Below are positions 45,018 through 53,058 of a stretch of 64,000 nt of DNA, one piece after another. Below the pieces are notes generated by a model. The model was not told where the DNA came from and did not search any database. It saw only the letters and a list, made by a program, of their open reading frames with translations. The DNA is taken from NCBI GenBank assembly GCA_003480425.1, contig QUJA01000008.1, positions 1 to 64,000 on the forward strand, in the 5' to 3' direction. Every line of letters starts with the position of its first letter. Position 1 is the first letter of the stretch. A program made the translations under genes and the position numbers. The DNA comes from Firmicutes bacterium AM31-12AC (lineage in GTDB: Bacteria; Bacillota; Clostridia; Lachnospirales; Lachnospiraceae).

Positions 45018-46032
45018 GCAAAAATCTTCTTTTCTTTAAAAAGTCATCTACCGTAATAAGTTCATTTTGATTATCGAATAGCATACCCACGATTAAGTCC
45101 AATCCTTGACCAGCATCGAACGTACTACCTGCAGCTTTCGGATGACCGCCACCTCCGTAATTATGTGCAATTTCAGTACCTAGATTAATGTCGTCGCGAA
45201 TTGTACGATACGATACAGTACCGTGCGAAATATCAATCATAGCAATATAGGCAAGTTCTGGATGCATCTCACATATACGATTACCGAGCTCGCTGAAATA
45301 CTGCTCTGCAAATATAACACCATATGTATTACCGAATCTATCGGCTTTAACAGTAATATGTTTCTCTTTTTGCTCTACATAAATATTAACGTCTTTCTGT
45401 TTCTGTTCGAGTAAGAGCAAGTCTGTTTCTGAGAACCACCAGTCTTGATGCAATGGTGAAATACTAAACATGATGCGCTTCATAGCCAGCTCAATGAATT
45501 TATCTCTACCATAAATATGAAAGAGGTCGTTCATCTGCTTACTAACAAGCCCATCTTCTCCTAATTCTTTCCAACGCCAAGTATCATAGTCTCGAACTAT
45601 AGACACGAAACTAGATATTTTATTTTGAGTTGTCTGACTGTACGTAAGACTTAAACTATTCCTCAAATATAAATAGAACAATTCGGTACCACTAGTCTTT
45701 ACACCATCTAAATATTCATATACAGTACACCAAAAGTAGTTATCCAATCTAAGAGCAGTTCCATGATGATCGAATAAACGTACTGTTCTCTCAGTCTTAT
45801 CTAAACAGTCAATTATACTAGCCACCTGATCGGAGACCGAAATATCAGTAATGAAAATCGAATCGTAACTCCTATACAGATCTTCGTTTTCTATAAATTC
45901 TTCTACTTTATCGTCCACATCATCATAGTTGCAATACTCAACATCAATATTCTCTTTCCCAAATGCCAAATATGCTAAAATAGCACAACCAACACCATCA
46001 AGGTCTGTATGTGTGAATAGTTTAATTTTCAT
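45010..46032 (-). CDS. DHH-family phosphoesterase (oligoribonuclease/NrnB-like)
   Basis: A 340-residue two-metal phosphoesterase. Motifs in order: HTDLDGVGCA (residues 7-16), TDISVSD, LFDHHG (the DHH motif) and the C-terminal DHHA1 GGGGHPKAAGS. Proteins with this architecture cleave oligoribonucleotides or cyclic dinucleotides; NrnB is the nearest known kind. A phage copy could recycle RNA or remove cyclic-nucleotide defence signals; the second is speculation. ATG at 46032 follows GGAGG-ATTGATATTT. Confidence 0.82.
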   Translation of the reverse strand: MKIKLFTHTDLDGVGCAILAYLAFGKENIDVEYCNYDDVDDKVEEFIENEDLYRSYDSIFITDISVSDQVASIIDCLDKTERTVRLFDHHGTALRLDNYFWCTVYEYLDGVKTSGTELFYLYLRNSLSLTYSQTTQNKISSFVSIVRDYDTWRWKELGEDGLVSKQMNDLFHIYGRDKFIELAMKRIMFSISPLHQDWWFSETDLLLLEQKQKDVNIYVEQKEKHITVKADRFGNTYGVIFAEQYFSELGNRICEMHPELAYIAMIDISHGTVSYRTIRDDINLGTEIAHNYGGGGHPKAAGSTFDAGQGLDLIVGMLFDNQNELITVDDFLKKRRFLPR

Positions 46033-46037
46033 AAATA

Positions 46038-46178
46038 TCAATCCTCCGTTATTCTCTTACAACATTTCCTGTTACGTTTTGTGAAATACATATATCGCTT
46101 CATTCGACAATCTTTCTTATCCGCTCCGTTAAGTAAATACGAGTTTCTTGCTTTTCTCTTTTTATATTCACTTGCCAT
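46038..46178 (-). CDS. Very basic small protein
   Basis: A 46-residue protein (MASEYKKRKARNSYLLNGAD ... KCCKRITED) with about a third basic residues. It starts inside the TAATG overlap with the upstream gene and stops 5 bases before the DHH start. Possibly nucleic-acid binding. No family. Confidence 0.55.
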   Translation of the reverse strand: MASEYKKRKARNSYLLNGADKKDCRMKRYMYFTKRNRKCCKRITED

Positions 46179-46606
46179 TAATCACATTCCTCAAGTTCCT
46201 CTGCTTTGAATTTAGCCACAGCATCATATATAAGTTTCTTAATGGCTTCATGATTGTCAATAGAAAACCTATCTGGTAATGAAACAGTCCCGCGATATAT
46301 CTTTTCATTAAAATTGCTATAATATTCGACATTTGTTCTAACTGGACGACCACTATATATAGTTTCATACGAGGTTATACCGATACTGTCACGCATATAG
46401 AAACTAACCCCACGATTTATTTTAACATGCGCTAATTCTTTGCCATTACAAATAGGATATTCTTCAATACGCATTTCTTCCATGCCACCCACTTGATGCA
46501 AACAAACATAACGTTCAGCATCTTCCCGATTTATATATATCGTTTCAATATGATAGTCTGAATACTCACCAGCAGTCACCACATATACTTTATCTACCTT
46601 ATTCAT
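46178..46606 (-). CDS. Hypothetical early protein (DUF7336-like start)
   Basis: A 142-residue protein. The start VDKVYVVTAGEYSDYHIETIY and EDAERYVCLHQ recall small phage proteins that open with VYVL..GEYSD; the rest is mixed alpha/beta (VRTNVEYYSNFNEKIYRGTVSLP). ATG at 46606 with AGGAG. Function unknown. Confidence 0.6.
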   Translation of the reverse strand: MNKVDKVYVVTAGEYSDYHIETIYINREDAERYVCLHQVGGMEEMRIEEYPICNGKELAHVKINRGVSFYMRDSIGITSYETIYSGRPVRTNVEYYSNFNEKIYRGTVSLPDRFSIDNHEAIKKLIYDAVAKFKAEELEECD

Positions 46607-46623
46607 ACCATACTCTCCTTTTC

Positions 46624-46878
46624 TCACGCTTCCTCTAATTCGCCAAATATTTTTTCATAAGCATTAATATCATATTTAAGTAACATATGTTTAGCCTTTT
46701 CTTCGTCAATAGCAAGAGCACCACCTTGTTTAAATACAATAAGCCAGTGTCCTTTTAGTGATTTATATAATCTTACATTCACTTGGCGTTCAATTATATT
46801 TAAAGAATACCTACACTTAGTAGATATACAATTCATTTTATCAGTATCGTATTTCAGATCATTAAACACATATACCAT
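46624..46878 (-). CDS. Small early protein, paralogue of 55210-55488
   Basis: An 84-residue protein beginning MVYVFNDLKYDTDKM and ending YEKIFGELEEA. The same two blocks frame the 92-residue protein at 55210-55488, so it is a phage-internal duplication. Function unknown. Confidence 0.65.
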   Translation of the reverse strand: MVYVFNDLKYDTDKMNCISTKCRYSLNIIERQVNVRLYKSLKGHWLIVFKQGGALAIDEEKAKHMLLKYDINAYEKIFGELEEA

Positions 46879-46893
46879 AATAAAATTCTTACT

Positions 46894-47220
46894 CTACAAT
46901 AATCCGTGACACTTGCAATAGCTTCTCATTTTATTAGCAACGTCACATCCAGCATACTTCTCTACCATATTAATATTGATACCCTGCTCTAACATAAGCG
47001 AGTACACTTCTCCTTCATCAGCATCGTTTATTACAGCATCTTCAAGCCGTGCATTAATTTCTTCAGACATATCAGTATCGCTTTCAGTTTCTAACCATAC
47101 ACCCGGTTTGTTCACGGCCTGTAAAGTAAAAAGAACAGGCTCTCCATCAATGTTATGTAATCTTACAATTTCATTCTCATCGTATTTCTGCAAATATTTG
47201 ATTAGTGTTCCTACTGTCAT
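46894..47220 (-). CDS. Hypothetical early protein
   Basis: A 108-residue acidic protein (MTVGTLIKYLQKYDENEIVRLH) of the kind seen in phage early operons; residues 78-108 carry a small Cys pair (KCHGLL end). No family recognised. Confidence 0.55.
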   Translation of the reverse strand: MTVGTLIKYLQKYDENEIVRLHNIDGEPVLFTLQAVNKPGVWLETESDTDMSEEINARLEDAVINDADEGEVYSLMLEQGININMVEKYAGCDVANKMRSYCKCHGLL

Positions 47221-47225
47221 ATTAT

Positions 47226-47453
47226 CTACCCTTTCTGATAACTAGATTTAATCTTCCATTTTTTCAAGAATTCGTCCAGATCATCTCGCAACTTACGAAC
47301 CTTATCTACAGAGATATGTGCAATAACCCAACGTTCACATTCGGTTTGACTACCTCTATCTCTGGCTGCTACCAGAACTCTCTTCTGTTCGTCAAAAGAT
47401 TTATCATACCCGATGCATAAATCCTTATTTTCAAATATCATTTTAGCGAACAT
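47226..47453 (-). CDS. Small early protein, paralogue of 48085-48300
   Basis: A 75-residue protein. RVLVAARDRGSQTECERWVIAHISVDKVRKLRDDLDEFL parallels IMVVASKDRSEKRIEKWVINHLSMDEAGVLKDSL in 48085-48300, so the two are a duplicated pair one gene apart. Function unknown. Confidence 0.6.
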   Translation of the reverse strand: MFAKMIFENKDLCIGYDKSFDEQKRVLVAARDRGSQTECERWVIAHISVDKVRKLRDDLDEFLKKWKIKSSYQKG

Positions 47454-47471
47454 ACTAATACCTCCAAAATT

Positions 47472-48092
47472 CTATTCTTTAATTCCGCCATGTTTCTCAA
47501 TCAGCTGATTAACAACATCAATTGGTACATATCCAAATACAGTCTGAGGTGTCCCTTCTGTCTCCGCATATCCTTCAATAAGCGCATCGAGTTTGCTCGG
47601 AAACCCAAGCTCTACCTCACTATATGGCCAAGCCCTATCTCGACGAGGTGTGCAATACGCGCAACGGTTAGCTTGTACAGAAATACTAAATCCATCGTTA
47701 CAGACAATACGCTTTGTAACCCAGGGTGTATCAAACCCGTCTATAATATCTGCCCTATAGTTATTCTTAAGATATTCATTTACAGTGTCTAATTTCATTT
47801 TTCTCGTACGCTTATATCTACTTGATGTTTTTTTTGCAATAACTTCATGGGTACATTCTTCTCTAATATTAGTAACCTCTCTTTGTAATGCCCGAACAGT
47901 ATCGTTGAAATTCTTACGAATATCCTCATATGACATCTCCATCCATTCTTTTCGCTGCATACAGTCTTCAGGAGTCCCACATTTAATATACTGTTCATAC
48001 TCGTATATCATTTGTTCAAGCAGTTCGTTAATCGGCTCTGCCAATTCGTTACAAGTATCTTTTAAAACATCAATTTCATTATAATTAAGCAT
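47472..48092 (-). CDS. Hypothetical early protein
   Basis: A 206-residue protein: a long helical N-terminal part, a basic stretch (KKTSSRYKRTRKMK), then a C-terminal domain with RCAYCTPRRDRAWPYSE. The first half looks coiled-coil. No family recognised. Confidence 0.6.
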   Translation of the reverse strand: MLNYNEIDVLKDTCNELAEPINELLEQMIYEYEQYIKCGTPEDCMQRKEWMEMSYEDIRKNFNDTVRALQREVTNIREECTHEVIAKKTSSRYKRTRKMKLDTVNEYLKNNYRADIIDGFDTPWVTKRIVCNDGFSISVQANRCAYCTPRRDRAWPYSEVELGFPSKLDALIEGYAETEGTPQTVFGYVPIDVVNQLIEKHGGIKE

Positions 48093-48300
48093 CTTTTTCG
48101 CCCTCCTCTAATAAAGCCACTAATGAATCTTTTAATACGCCAGCTTCATCCATGGACAAATGATTGATAACCCATTTTTCGATCCTTTTTTCACTTCGAT
48201 CTTTACTAGCAACAACCATAATCCCATCCGTAAGTTTAACGTTTTCCCTGATTAACCCAATTCGAAGTGTATCTGAAGTAAATATACGTTCAATATCCAT
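48085..48300 (-). CDS. Small early protein, paralogue of 47226-47453
   Basis: A 71-residue protein (MDIERIFTSDTLRIG ... WVINHLSMDEAG) in the same family as 47226-47453. It overlaps the next gene by 8 bases. Function unknown. Confidence 0.6.
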   Translation of the reverse strand: MDIERIFTSDTLRIGLIRENVKLTDGIMVVASKDRSEKRIEKWVINHLSMDEAGVLKDSLVALLEEGEKDA

Positions 48301-48303
48301 ATG

Positions 48304-48669
48304 TCAAATCTCCTGTTCTTCTAATCGTATACCAGTATATTCCCATAATTCGTCTCTTAACTTGTTTATATCTAACTCGCCATCTTGCCATTTTTGATAA
48401 TAAGCCAATACGTGTGTATTAAATTCAGGTATACGCTCCTTAAATGATTTTTGCCAATAATAATTTTTCAATACCTCCATAGGCAACGTTAAGAATAAAA
48501 CCATAGCAGTGTTCACAGCATCATAAGTTGCATCTTGCTTTGCTTTCTTTAACTTATCATTAACTTGCTCAGTCACCAGTGCTTCTAACTGTGCTCTTGT
48601 CAGATTGTACGTTGCTGTTTCAGCCTTATGTTGCTCTCGCCGCATTCTTCTTATCTCTGCTCTGCTCAT
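48304..48669 (-). CDS. Hypothetical conserved phage protein
   Basis: A 121-residue protein with a basic N-terminus (MSRAEIRRMRREQHKAE), helices and a WEYTGIRLEE end. Proteins with this outline recur in clostridial phage early regions without an assigned role. Confidence 0.65.
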   Translation of the reverse strand: MSRAEIRRMRREQHKAETATYNLTRAQLEALVTEQVNDKLKKAKQDATYDAVNTAMVLFLTLPMEVLKNYYWQKSFKERIPEFNTHVLAYYQKWQDGELDINKLRDELWEYTGIRLEEQEI

Positions 48670-48675
48670 TGATAC

Positions 48676-48915
48676 TTATTTCCCCTTTCTAACAATATCA
48701 CCATCATCAGTAACAAAATAATTAATGCACTCGCCAGACCACTCCAACAGCCATCGAATCTCATCTGGAAATAAAGTAATTGGGTAAGTTTTCAAAAAAT
48801 CAACCATAGTTTTGTCACTCTGAAAATATTGATACCTACACCTGTACATGACATCAGGACGAGTATTTTTTGCTAAAATATCCATCTTACTTGGTTTACC
48901 CCACTTTTTCTTCAC
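48676..48915 (-). CDS. Hypothetical early protein
   Basis: A 79-residue protein (KWGKPSKMDILAKNTRPDV ... WLLEWSGECINYF). RBS by position. No recognised domain. Confidence 0.55.
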   Translation of the reverse strand: MKKKWGKPSKMDILAKNTRPDVMYRCRYQYFQSDKTMVDFLKTYPITLFPDEIRWLLEWSGECINYFVTDDGDIVRKGK

Positions 48916-48943
48916 GTTAATTTGCCACCCTTTCTTAATATAA

Positions 48944-49138
48944 CTATTCTAAGCTATGCTGGTCTCTTACTACATTCTTATACTCTTGTAAAGCAAGGTC
49001 TCTAAGAATATCAGAACAACTGCTTCCTTTAACCATACTAAGTTGTTTTAACATGCTATGCTCTTCGTCATTTAAACGAACTCTAATGCCATGTCTTTTA
49101 GCATTCTCTTTTATAGGTCTACCACGTCGCTTAATCAT
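48944..49138 (-). CDS. Ribbon-helix-helix DNA-binding protein (second)
   Basis: A 64-residue RHH protein with an RGRP basic N-terminus (KRRGRPIKENAKRHGIRV) and the strand-helix-helix part RLNDEEHSMLKQLSMVKGSSCSDILRDLAL. It resembles 39306-39509 in design. A CopG-like regulator, target unknown. Confidence 0.7.
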   Translation of the reverse strand: MIKRRGRPIKENAKRHGIRVRLNDEEHSMLKQLSMVKGSSCSDILRDLALQEYKNVVRDQHSLE

Positions 49139-49547
49139 TCACATCACCATCTATTCGTTTTCTATAAACTTGGCCACTACGGTCAACACCATAAATACTG
49201 TCTTTTTCATATCGAGATAGCATTTCTCTTTTTTCATCTATGGTCATCACGTCTTCCAATATATTGAGAAATTCTCCTAAATCGTCCATTTGAATTCTGT
49301 CAAACATTACTGAATATTTATACAGGACATCTTCTCGAATCACCGGTAATTCAGGATCTGGCTCACGATTAACAACTTTTAGTAACTTCTCAACGCATTC
49401 ATTACATAAGTCTAACGAGATAACCTTTGCCGAATACGATTCAGCAAGATGAATACACTCAATCGGTTTACCCTTATACCTAATAATTGTATTTTTATCT
49501 CGAATATAAAATTTACCACATACATCGCATTTCTTAGCATCACTCAT
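49131..49547 (-). CDS. Zinc-ribbon protein with helical tail
   Basis: A 138-residue protein. CDVCGKFYIRDK and LDLCNECVEKL supply two Cys pairs that should bind zinc; the remaining 80 residues are helical and acidic. It ends overlapping the RHH gene start. Function unknown. Confidence 0.6.
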   Translation of the reverse strand: MSDAKKCDVCGKFYIRDKNTIIRYKGKPIECIHLAESYSAKVISLDLCNECVEKLLKVVNREPDPELPVIREDVLYKYSVMFDRIQMDDLGEFLNILEDVMTIDEKREMLSRYEKDSIYGVDRSGQVYRKRIDGDVND

Positions 49548-49590
49548 TGTTTAATACCTCCTACAAATAAAAAGAAAAGAGACCCATAAT

Positions 49591-49809
49591 TTAGAGCCTC
49601 AAGTTACGTAAACGTTTTATAAGTCTTAAATTATATCTCCTTTCGCCATCTAAAATATTTAGAATGTTATCTGTGATTAAACACAGTAACCATATAACTA
49701 ACGATATGACCATATATCTTTTTGGAATGTCTACAAATATACACACTAGTAATTCCATATAAAATACAATCATACTGATAGTACATACTGTGCTAATAGT
49801 TTTTCTCAT
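49591..49809 (-). CDS. Two-helix membrane protein
   Basis: A 72-residue protein with hydrophobic segments at about 6-25 and 34-52 and a basic C-terminus (YNLRLIKRLRNLRL). The ATG at 49809 is behind AGGAGG; the frame is open further. Downstream of a CGCGA-N15 element. Function unknown. Confidence 0.6.
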   Translation of the reverse strand: MRKTISTVCTISMIVFYMELLVCIFVDIPKRYMVISLVIWLLCLITDNILNILDGERRYNLRLIKRLRNLRL

Positions 49810-49837
49810 AGTTACATACCTCCTATTTATTGTGTTT

Positions 49838-49863
49838 CTATAACAGCCCATGAAAGATTCGCG
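49838..49863 (-). promoter_or_regulatory. CGCGA-N15-TTATAG element ahead of 49591-49809
   Basis: Minus strand CGCGA, 15 bases ending CATGGGCTG, then TTATAG. It lies behind a terminator and 29 bases before the start codon. Confidence 0.6.
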
Positions 49864-49950
49864 GACTATTAAGCTACTATGTACATGCTGTCAGGTAATG
49901 TTTTACGCACACTTTCTATTAACGCAATTACTGTATACACAATAAATATA

Positions 49951-49985
49951 AAAAGAAGAACCCAAGCATTACGCCTGAGTTCCAT
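49951..49985 (-). terminator. Terminator behind 49969-50172
   Basis: Minus strand GAACTCAGGC-GTAAT-GCTTGGGTTC stem followed by TTCTTTTTATATT. Confidence 0.7.
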
Positions 49986-50172
49986 TATCATTGTTCAAGT
50001 GAAGTCGTTTATATAACCCATCACTTATTAAATATTCATCATACTCTGTGTCAAATAAATTGCCATGTCTACAAAGAATTCTCTCTCGTTTTACCCCAAT
50101 TCTATCGAGCTCTTCTATAAACTTAGTTTCTTTATCTGACCCTGGTATAATTTTCATCCTATGTAAAGCCAT
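49969..50172 (-). CDS. Hypothetical early protein
   Basis: A 67-residue protein (KIIPGSDKETKFIEELDRIG ... YDEYLISDGLYKRLHLNND) that overlaps its own terminator. Small and charged. Function unknown. Downstream of the CGCGA-N15 element at 50199. Confidence 0.55.
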   Translation of the reverse strand: MALHRMKIIPGSDKETKFIEELDRIGVKRERILCRHGNLFDTEYDEYLISDGLYKRLHLNNDNGTQA

Positions 50173-50198
50173 AATATAAATCCTCCTTCTTTAATTGT

Positions 50199-50224
50199 TC
50201 ATAAAAGGATAGGTAAATATCGCG
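50199..50224 (-). promoter_or_regulatory. CGCGA-N15-TTATGA element ahead of 49969-50172
   Basis: Minus strand CGCGA, 15 bases, TTATGA. It lies at the end of the preceding zinc-ribbon gene and 27 bases before the start of 49969-50172. Confidence 0.6.
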
Positions 50225-50226
50225 GA

Positions 50227-50382
50227 CTACTTACCTGACTTATATTTATCAGGTTTACGAGACATATCGTTTAAAGGCTTGTTAATACAATCACTGCATG
50301 GATATCTATCAGCAGGTATAACATAATGTTGACAAGTCTTACAGTAGAGACCAAAATACATCTCTTTAATATCATTCTCCAC
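50227..50382 (-). CDS. Small zinc-ribbon protein
   Basis: A 51-residue protein with YCKTCQHY and YPCSDC, two CxxC pairs. The likely start is a GTG at 50382 overlapping the preceding gene end; the ATG seven codons in also works. Function unknown. Confidence 0.55.
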   Translation of the reverse strand: MENDIKEMYFGLYCKTCQHYVIPADRYPCSDCINKPLNDMSRKPDKYKSGK

Positions 50383-50542
50383 CACTACTCATCTCCTGTT
50401 CTGCATACTCCCGATGAAGCAACTTGATTTTAAAAGCCACATAATCTCGAGAATTCCCATCTGGTAAATATCCAGCCAACAATCCTTTTATATCAGCTTC
50501 GAATTTAGTGTCTAATGCCTCTTTTAATTCTGCTTTATTCAT
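50372..50542 (-). CDS. Hypothetical early protein
   Basis: A 56-residue helical protein (MNKAELKEALDTKFEAD ... LLHREYAEQEM). ATG at 50542 behind GGAG; the frame is open to 50584. Downstream of a CGCGA-like element. Function unknown. Confidence 0.55.
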   Translation of the reverse strand: MNKAELKEALDTKFEADIKGLLAGYLPDGNSRDYVAFKIKLLHREYAEQEMSSGGE

Positions 50543-50586
50543 TTCACATCTCCTTTTTCTATAAAACACATAAAAATCCCACAAGC

Positions 50587-50612
50587 CTATAACAGACTCA
50601 TGGGAATGCCGC
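50587..50612 (-). promoter_or_regulatory. Variant (GCGGC-N15-TTATAG) of the bipartite element
   Basis: Minus strand GCGGC, 15 bases with CATGAGTCTG next to TTATAG. It shares the spacing and second half but a changed first half. It also forms part of a hairpin CCCATGAG...CTTGTGGG. Confidence 0.45.
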
Positions 50613-50615
50613 TAA

Positions 50616-50780
50616 TTAAATACTGTAAACACCTATTATCTCAGTTGCTTTAAATTCAATCAAATTGTTGAACTTTTTATCATCATCAAGTCTGAGAAGA
50701 TTGCTAAGAATAATCGCTTCGATTTCTTCCGGTACATTATCCTCAGCATCAATATATTCGTCTACAATACCTTTGAACAT
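50616..50780 (-). CDS. Hypothetical early protein
   Basis: A 54-residue acidic protein (MFKGIVDEYIDAEDNVPEE ... FKATEIIGVYSI). No convincing RBS before this ATG; an upstream ATG at about 50805 would join the frame if one A were added to TTAAAAAAGC, so the N-terminus may be longer. Function unknown. Confidence 0.5.
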   Translation of the reverse strand: MFKGIVDEYIDAEDNVPEEIEAIILSNLLRLDDDKKFNNLIEFKATEIIGVYSI

Positions 50781-50811
50781 ACTAGCTTTTTTAAATTAAT
50801 CATATGCACAT

Positions 50812-50979
50812 CTACTTCAACACTTTTGAAATATCACTATGTCGTATTGTTATAGTATCCCAATCTGGTCCTGGTAGTTCAACGTCAATTAAATATGCTA
50901 CCCCCGGTTCTAATATCTCAACTACATCACCGTGACGTCCATCTTTTAGAATTACTTTATCATATAATTTTACATTCAT
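50812..50979 (-). CDS. DUF4926-like small protein
   Basis: A 55-residue beta-barrel protein (LYDKVILKDGRHGDVVEIL, AYLIDVELPGPDWDT) that matches the pattern of DUF4926 proteins. Starts in an ATGA overlap with the preceding gene. Such genes sit near toxin/immunity-like genes elsewhere; role unknown. Confidence 0.6.
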   Translation of the reverse strand: MNVKLYDKVILKDGRHGDVVEILEPGVAYLIDVELPGPDWDTITIRHSDISKVLK

Positions 50980-51293
50980 TTCGACACCTCTTTCTTTGTT
51001 ACATAAGCACTCGTTAATTTTACACTAGTTCCGTTCTTTTCTTGAATCCAAGCTGTGCATACGTTTGCTGTTTTTCCATTTGGGCCGTTTAAATTCATCA
51101 CCTGCTGATACCGCATTCCATACACGTCATCACCTTTTTCTTCCAATTTACGTGAATCGAAATTATCAGAAATATTAGCCATGAGATCTTTATAATTATC
51201 TAATGTATATCCTAAAGCCTCCTCGAACGCGTGCGCTTTGTCTGGTGCTTTGTTTGGATTCAAAGCATATTGTGTGAATTTTTCTTCTGCCAT
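50976..51293 (-). CDS. DUF6883-like protein
   Basis: A 105-residue domain with ALNPNKAPDKAHAFEEALGYT, GMRYQQVMNLNGPNGKTANV and TAWIQEKNGTSVKLTSAYV, the pattern of DUF6883, a domain found both alone and at the end of polymorphic toxins and phage proteins. The ATG at 51293 is behind AAAAGGG. Upstream the same frame continues through PPYPINRDKETL, which by a one-base restoration would join the tagged protein 51338-51949 into one fusion. Confidence 0.6.
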   Translation of the reverse strand: MAEEKFTQYALNPNKAPDKAHAFEEALGYTLDNYKDLMANISDNFDSRKLEEKGDDVYGMRYQQVMNLNGPNGKTANVCTAWIQEKNGTSVKLTSAYVTKKEVSK

Positions 51294-51337
51294 ATTGACC
51301 CTTTTAATTTTAGTGTTCCTATCCAAACTATTTGTGT

Positions 51338-51949
51338 TCAAAGTCTCCTTATCACGATTAATAGGATAAGGTGGTCGTTCTTCACACCCCATTTCATACC
51401 CTTAACACCACTATGCTCGATGTCGTCATTATTGTCAAGTTCATCCAGTACTTTTCTGATTCGCTCTAAAATAAACTCAACTTTCTTCCTAGTCTTATCG
51501 CTGATCTTCATATATGGACCATTTTTATCATACCAGGCAAATATCTCATACAGATTCTCTGATTTCCAGCTGAAACTCCACCAATCACAAATCATCTCAA
51601 GAATATAATTCTCAGGCATGTCAAGAACGGTTTCGGATTCGTCTGGATCGTCATGATTCAGAATCCAATACTGCCAGTGATGAGGGTTACGATGAATATG
51701 AAGCAACCAAGCATATTCATAATCCTGAATAACTTGATATGCTCTATTCTTACCATAGAAATATTCATCATACGGATCGTACTCATCTTCATTATTTTTA
51801 CTACGATCATGATTAAAACAAATCTGCTGTGTTAAAGCTAGCTCCTGTCCTTCTGGAATAAGTGAAGGAATCACATCACGAATAAACTCGAATGCCTTCT
51901 TTACACACGCTCTATGGTCATGCAAATATAAATCATACTCTCTACTCAT
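51338..51949 (-). CDS. DUF5662-like protein ending in the HSGVKGMKWGV tag
   Basis: A 203-residue protein. Residues 1-165 have HDHRACV, NHDRSK, HRNPHHWQYW and are of the DUF5662 HD-like type, with His and Asp spaced as in metal phosphohydrolases. The C-terminus holds DDIEHSGVKGMKWGV. After the tag the frame becomes nonsense (NDHLILLIVIRRL); one G added to AACGACC near 51376 gives NGPPYPINRD, as in related tags, and continues into the DUF6883-like frame. Confidence 0.65.
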   Translation of the reverse strand: MSREYDLYLHDHRACVKKAFEFIRDVIPSLIPEGQELALTQQICFNHDRSKNNEDEYDPYDEYFYGKNRAYQVIQDYEYAWLLHIHRNPHHWQYWILNHDDPDESETVLDMPENYILEMICDWWSFSWKSENLYEIFAWYDKNGPYMKISDKTRKKVEFILERIRKVLDELDNNDDIEHSGVKGMKWGVKNDHLILLIVIRRL

Positions 51950-52481
51950 TTAACATCTTCTCCCTGTTCTTCTCTGCTTCTGCATGTTTTAAGTTATCGT
52001 CTTCCCTCTTCAACTTAACATCAATTGCACGTAACACATCACTTTCGCTAATATGAAAAATGGACTTAAGGAGTTCGAGACTATTATATGCATCTGCCAT
52101 CTCTTCCAAAAGTCCAATCTTATCATCATAGCCACGAATCTGTTTACTTATTTCCTGCTGCAGTTCTGCAAATTCTTCCATTGCGATAGTACATTTAGTT
52201 TTCCAATTACAACTCTTTAGACTTCTCTCAAAAATATCTTTACGCTGCTCCTTAGAATAATGTGGAGCTTCTGTCAGCCCATCTACAAAAATTTTTCTAT
52301 TCATTTTTATCCCCTGTCTTTTTACAATTTCGTTATATTCTTCTACCCACACATCCGGTATAATCAAGCCCGATGCAGTGTATCTAGCCACAGCTCGTTC
52401 TATATCATGCATTCGTACTCTGTCACACATACGATACCAATAATATTTTGGCATTAATCCAATAGGTGGTTTTGTCGTCAT
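51942..52481 (-). CDS. MazG-like protein with N-terminal extension
   Basis: A 179-residue protein. The C-terminal half has MEEFAELQQEISKQIRG and LLEEMADAYNSLELL, the EExxE...ExxD metal-binding pattern of MazG-type nucleotide pyrophosphohydrolases; it would clear altered or signalling nucleotides. The N-terminal ~80 residues are a separate helical region (IERAVARYTASGLIIPDVWVEEY). It overlaps both neighbouring genes by a few bases. Confidence 0.7.
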   Translation of the reverse strand: MTTKPPIGLMPKYYWYRMCDRVRMHDIERAVARYTASGLIIPDVWVEEYNEIVKRQGIKMNRKIFVDGLTEAPHYSKEQRKDIFERSLKSCNWKTKCTIAMEEFAELQQEISKQIRGYDDKIGLLEEMADAYNSLELLKSIFHISESDVLRAIDVKLKREDDNLKHAEAEKNREKMLNE

Positions 52482-52795
52482 TATTTTTCTCCTTTAAACT
52501 TACTCCAAATACAACAACGTGGTAGTTTTTTCCACGCCGCTACGTCATACCTCTCACAGTAAATATCAGTGAATACACGGTAATCATCAATTGGTGCTTT
52601 ACCAGATTCATAAACCTTGTACCCATCGAATACAGTCTGTCTTGTATCGTTTATCCATCTCTGATCCCATTTACGAAAATATAAATACAGGACTTTCGGC
52701 TCATTTACACCGTATCCGTCCTGTACTGTACAAAGGTACCAACCGTCTTTTCTTGGCTTAAACAAACGATAGGGTCTCCAAACGTTAAATATCAA
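52481..52795 (-). CDS. Hypothetical early protein with duplicated 5' end
   Basis: A 104-residue protein (IFNVWRPYRLFKPRKDGWYLC ... AAWKKLPRCCIW). GGAGG is 8 bases from a TTG at 52795, so MIFNVWRPY is the likely N-terminus. Its first ~25 codons occur again, out of context, at 53348-53437. Function unknown. Confidence 0.65.
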   Translation of the reverse strand: MIFNVWRPYRLFKPRKDGWYLCTVQDGYGVNEPKVLYLYFRKWDQRWINDTRQTVFDGYKVYESGKAPIDDYRVFTDIYCERYDVAAWKKLPRCCIWSKFKGEK

Positions 52796-53045
52796 TGTTC
52801 TTACCTCCAATCAGTATATTAATCGTATTTAATACAGATTCTTCGTTCCATATAGCTACTACACGGTTACATAACAGCTCATCAGACAGCGAACCTATAA
52901 GATAACCTTGCTCGATACACATGATTTCATCGCCATCCTCATTTAACAGTCTGACATCATTTGCATTAATAAGTGGTAAGATATCACGCAGTAGTATATC
53001 TGTGACGAACTTAAGCCCTGTTTTTGTACATTCAATATAACTCAT
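52785..53045 (-). CDS. Hypothetical early protein
   Basis: An 86-residue protein (MSYIECTKTGLKFVTDILLRD ... NTINILIGGKNIDI). ATG at 53045 behind GAGGAG; the open frame is longer. Overlaps the next gene by 11 bases. No family. Confidence 0.55.
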   Translation of the reverse strand: MSYIECTKTGLKFVTDILLRDILPLINANDVRLLNEDGDEIMCIEQGYLIGSLSDELLCNRVVAIWNEESVLNTINILIGGKNIDI

Positions 53046-53058
53046 CGTTTCTCCTCTT

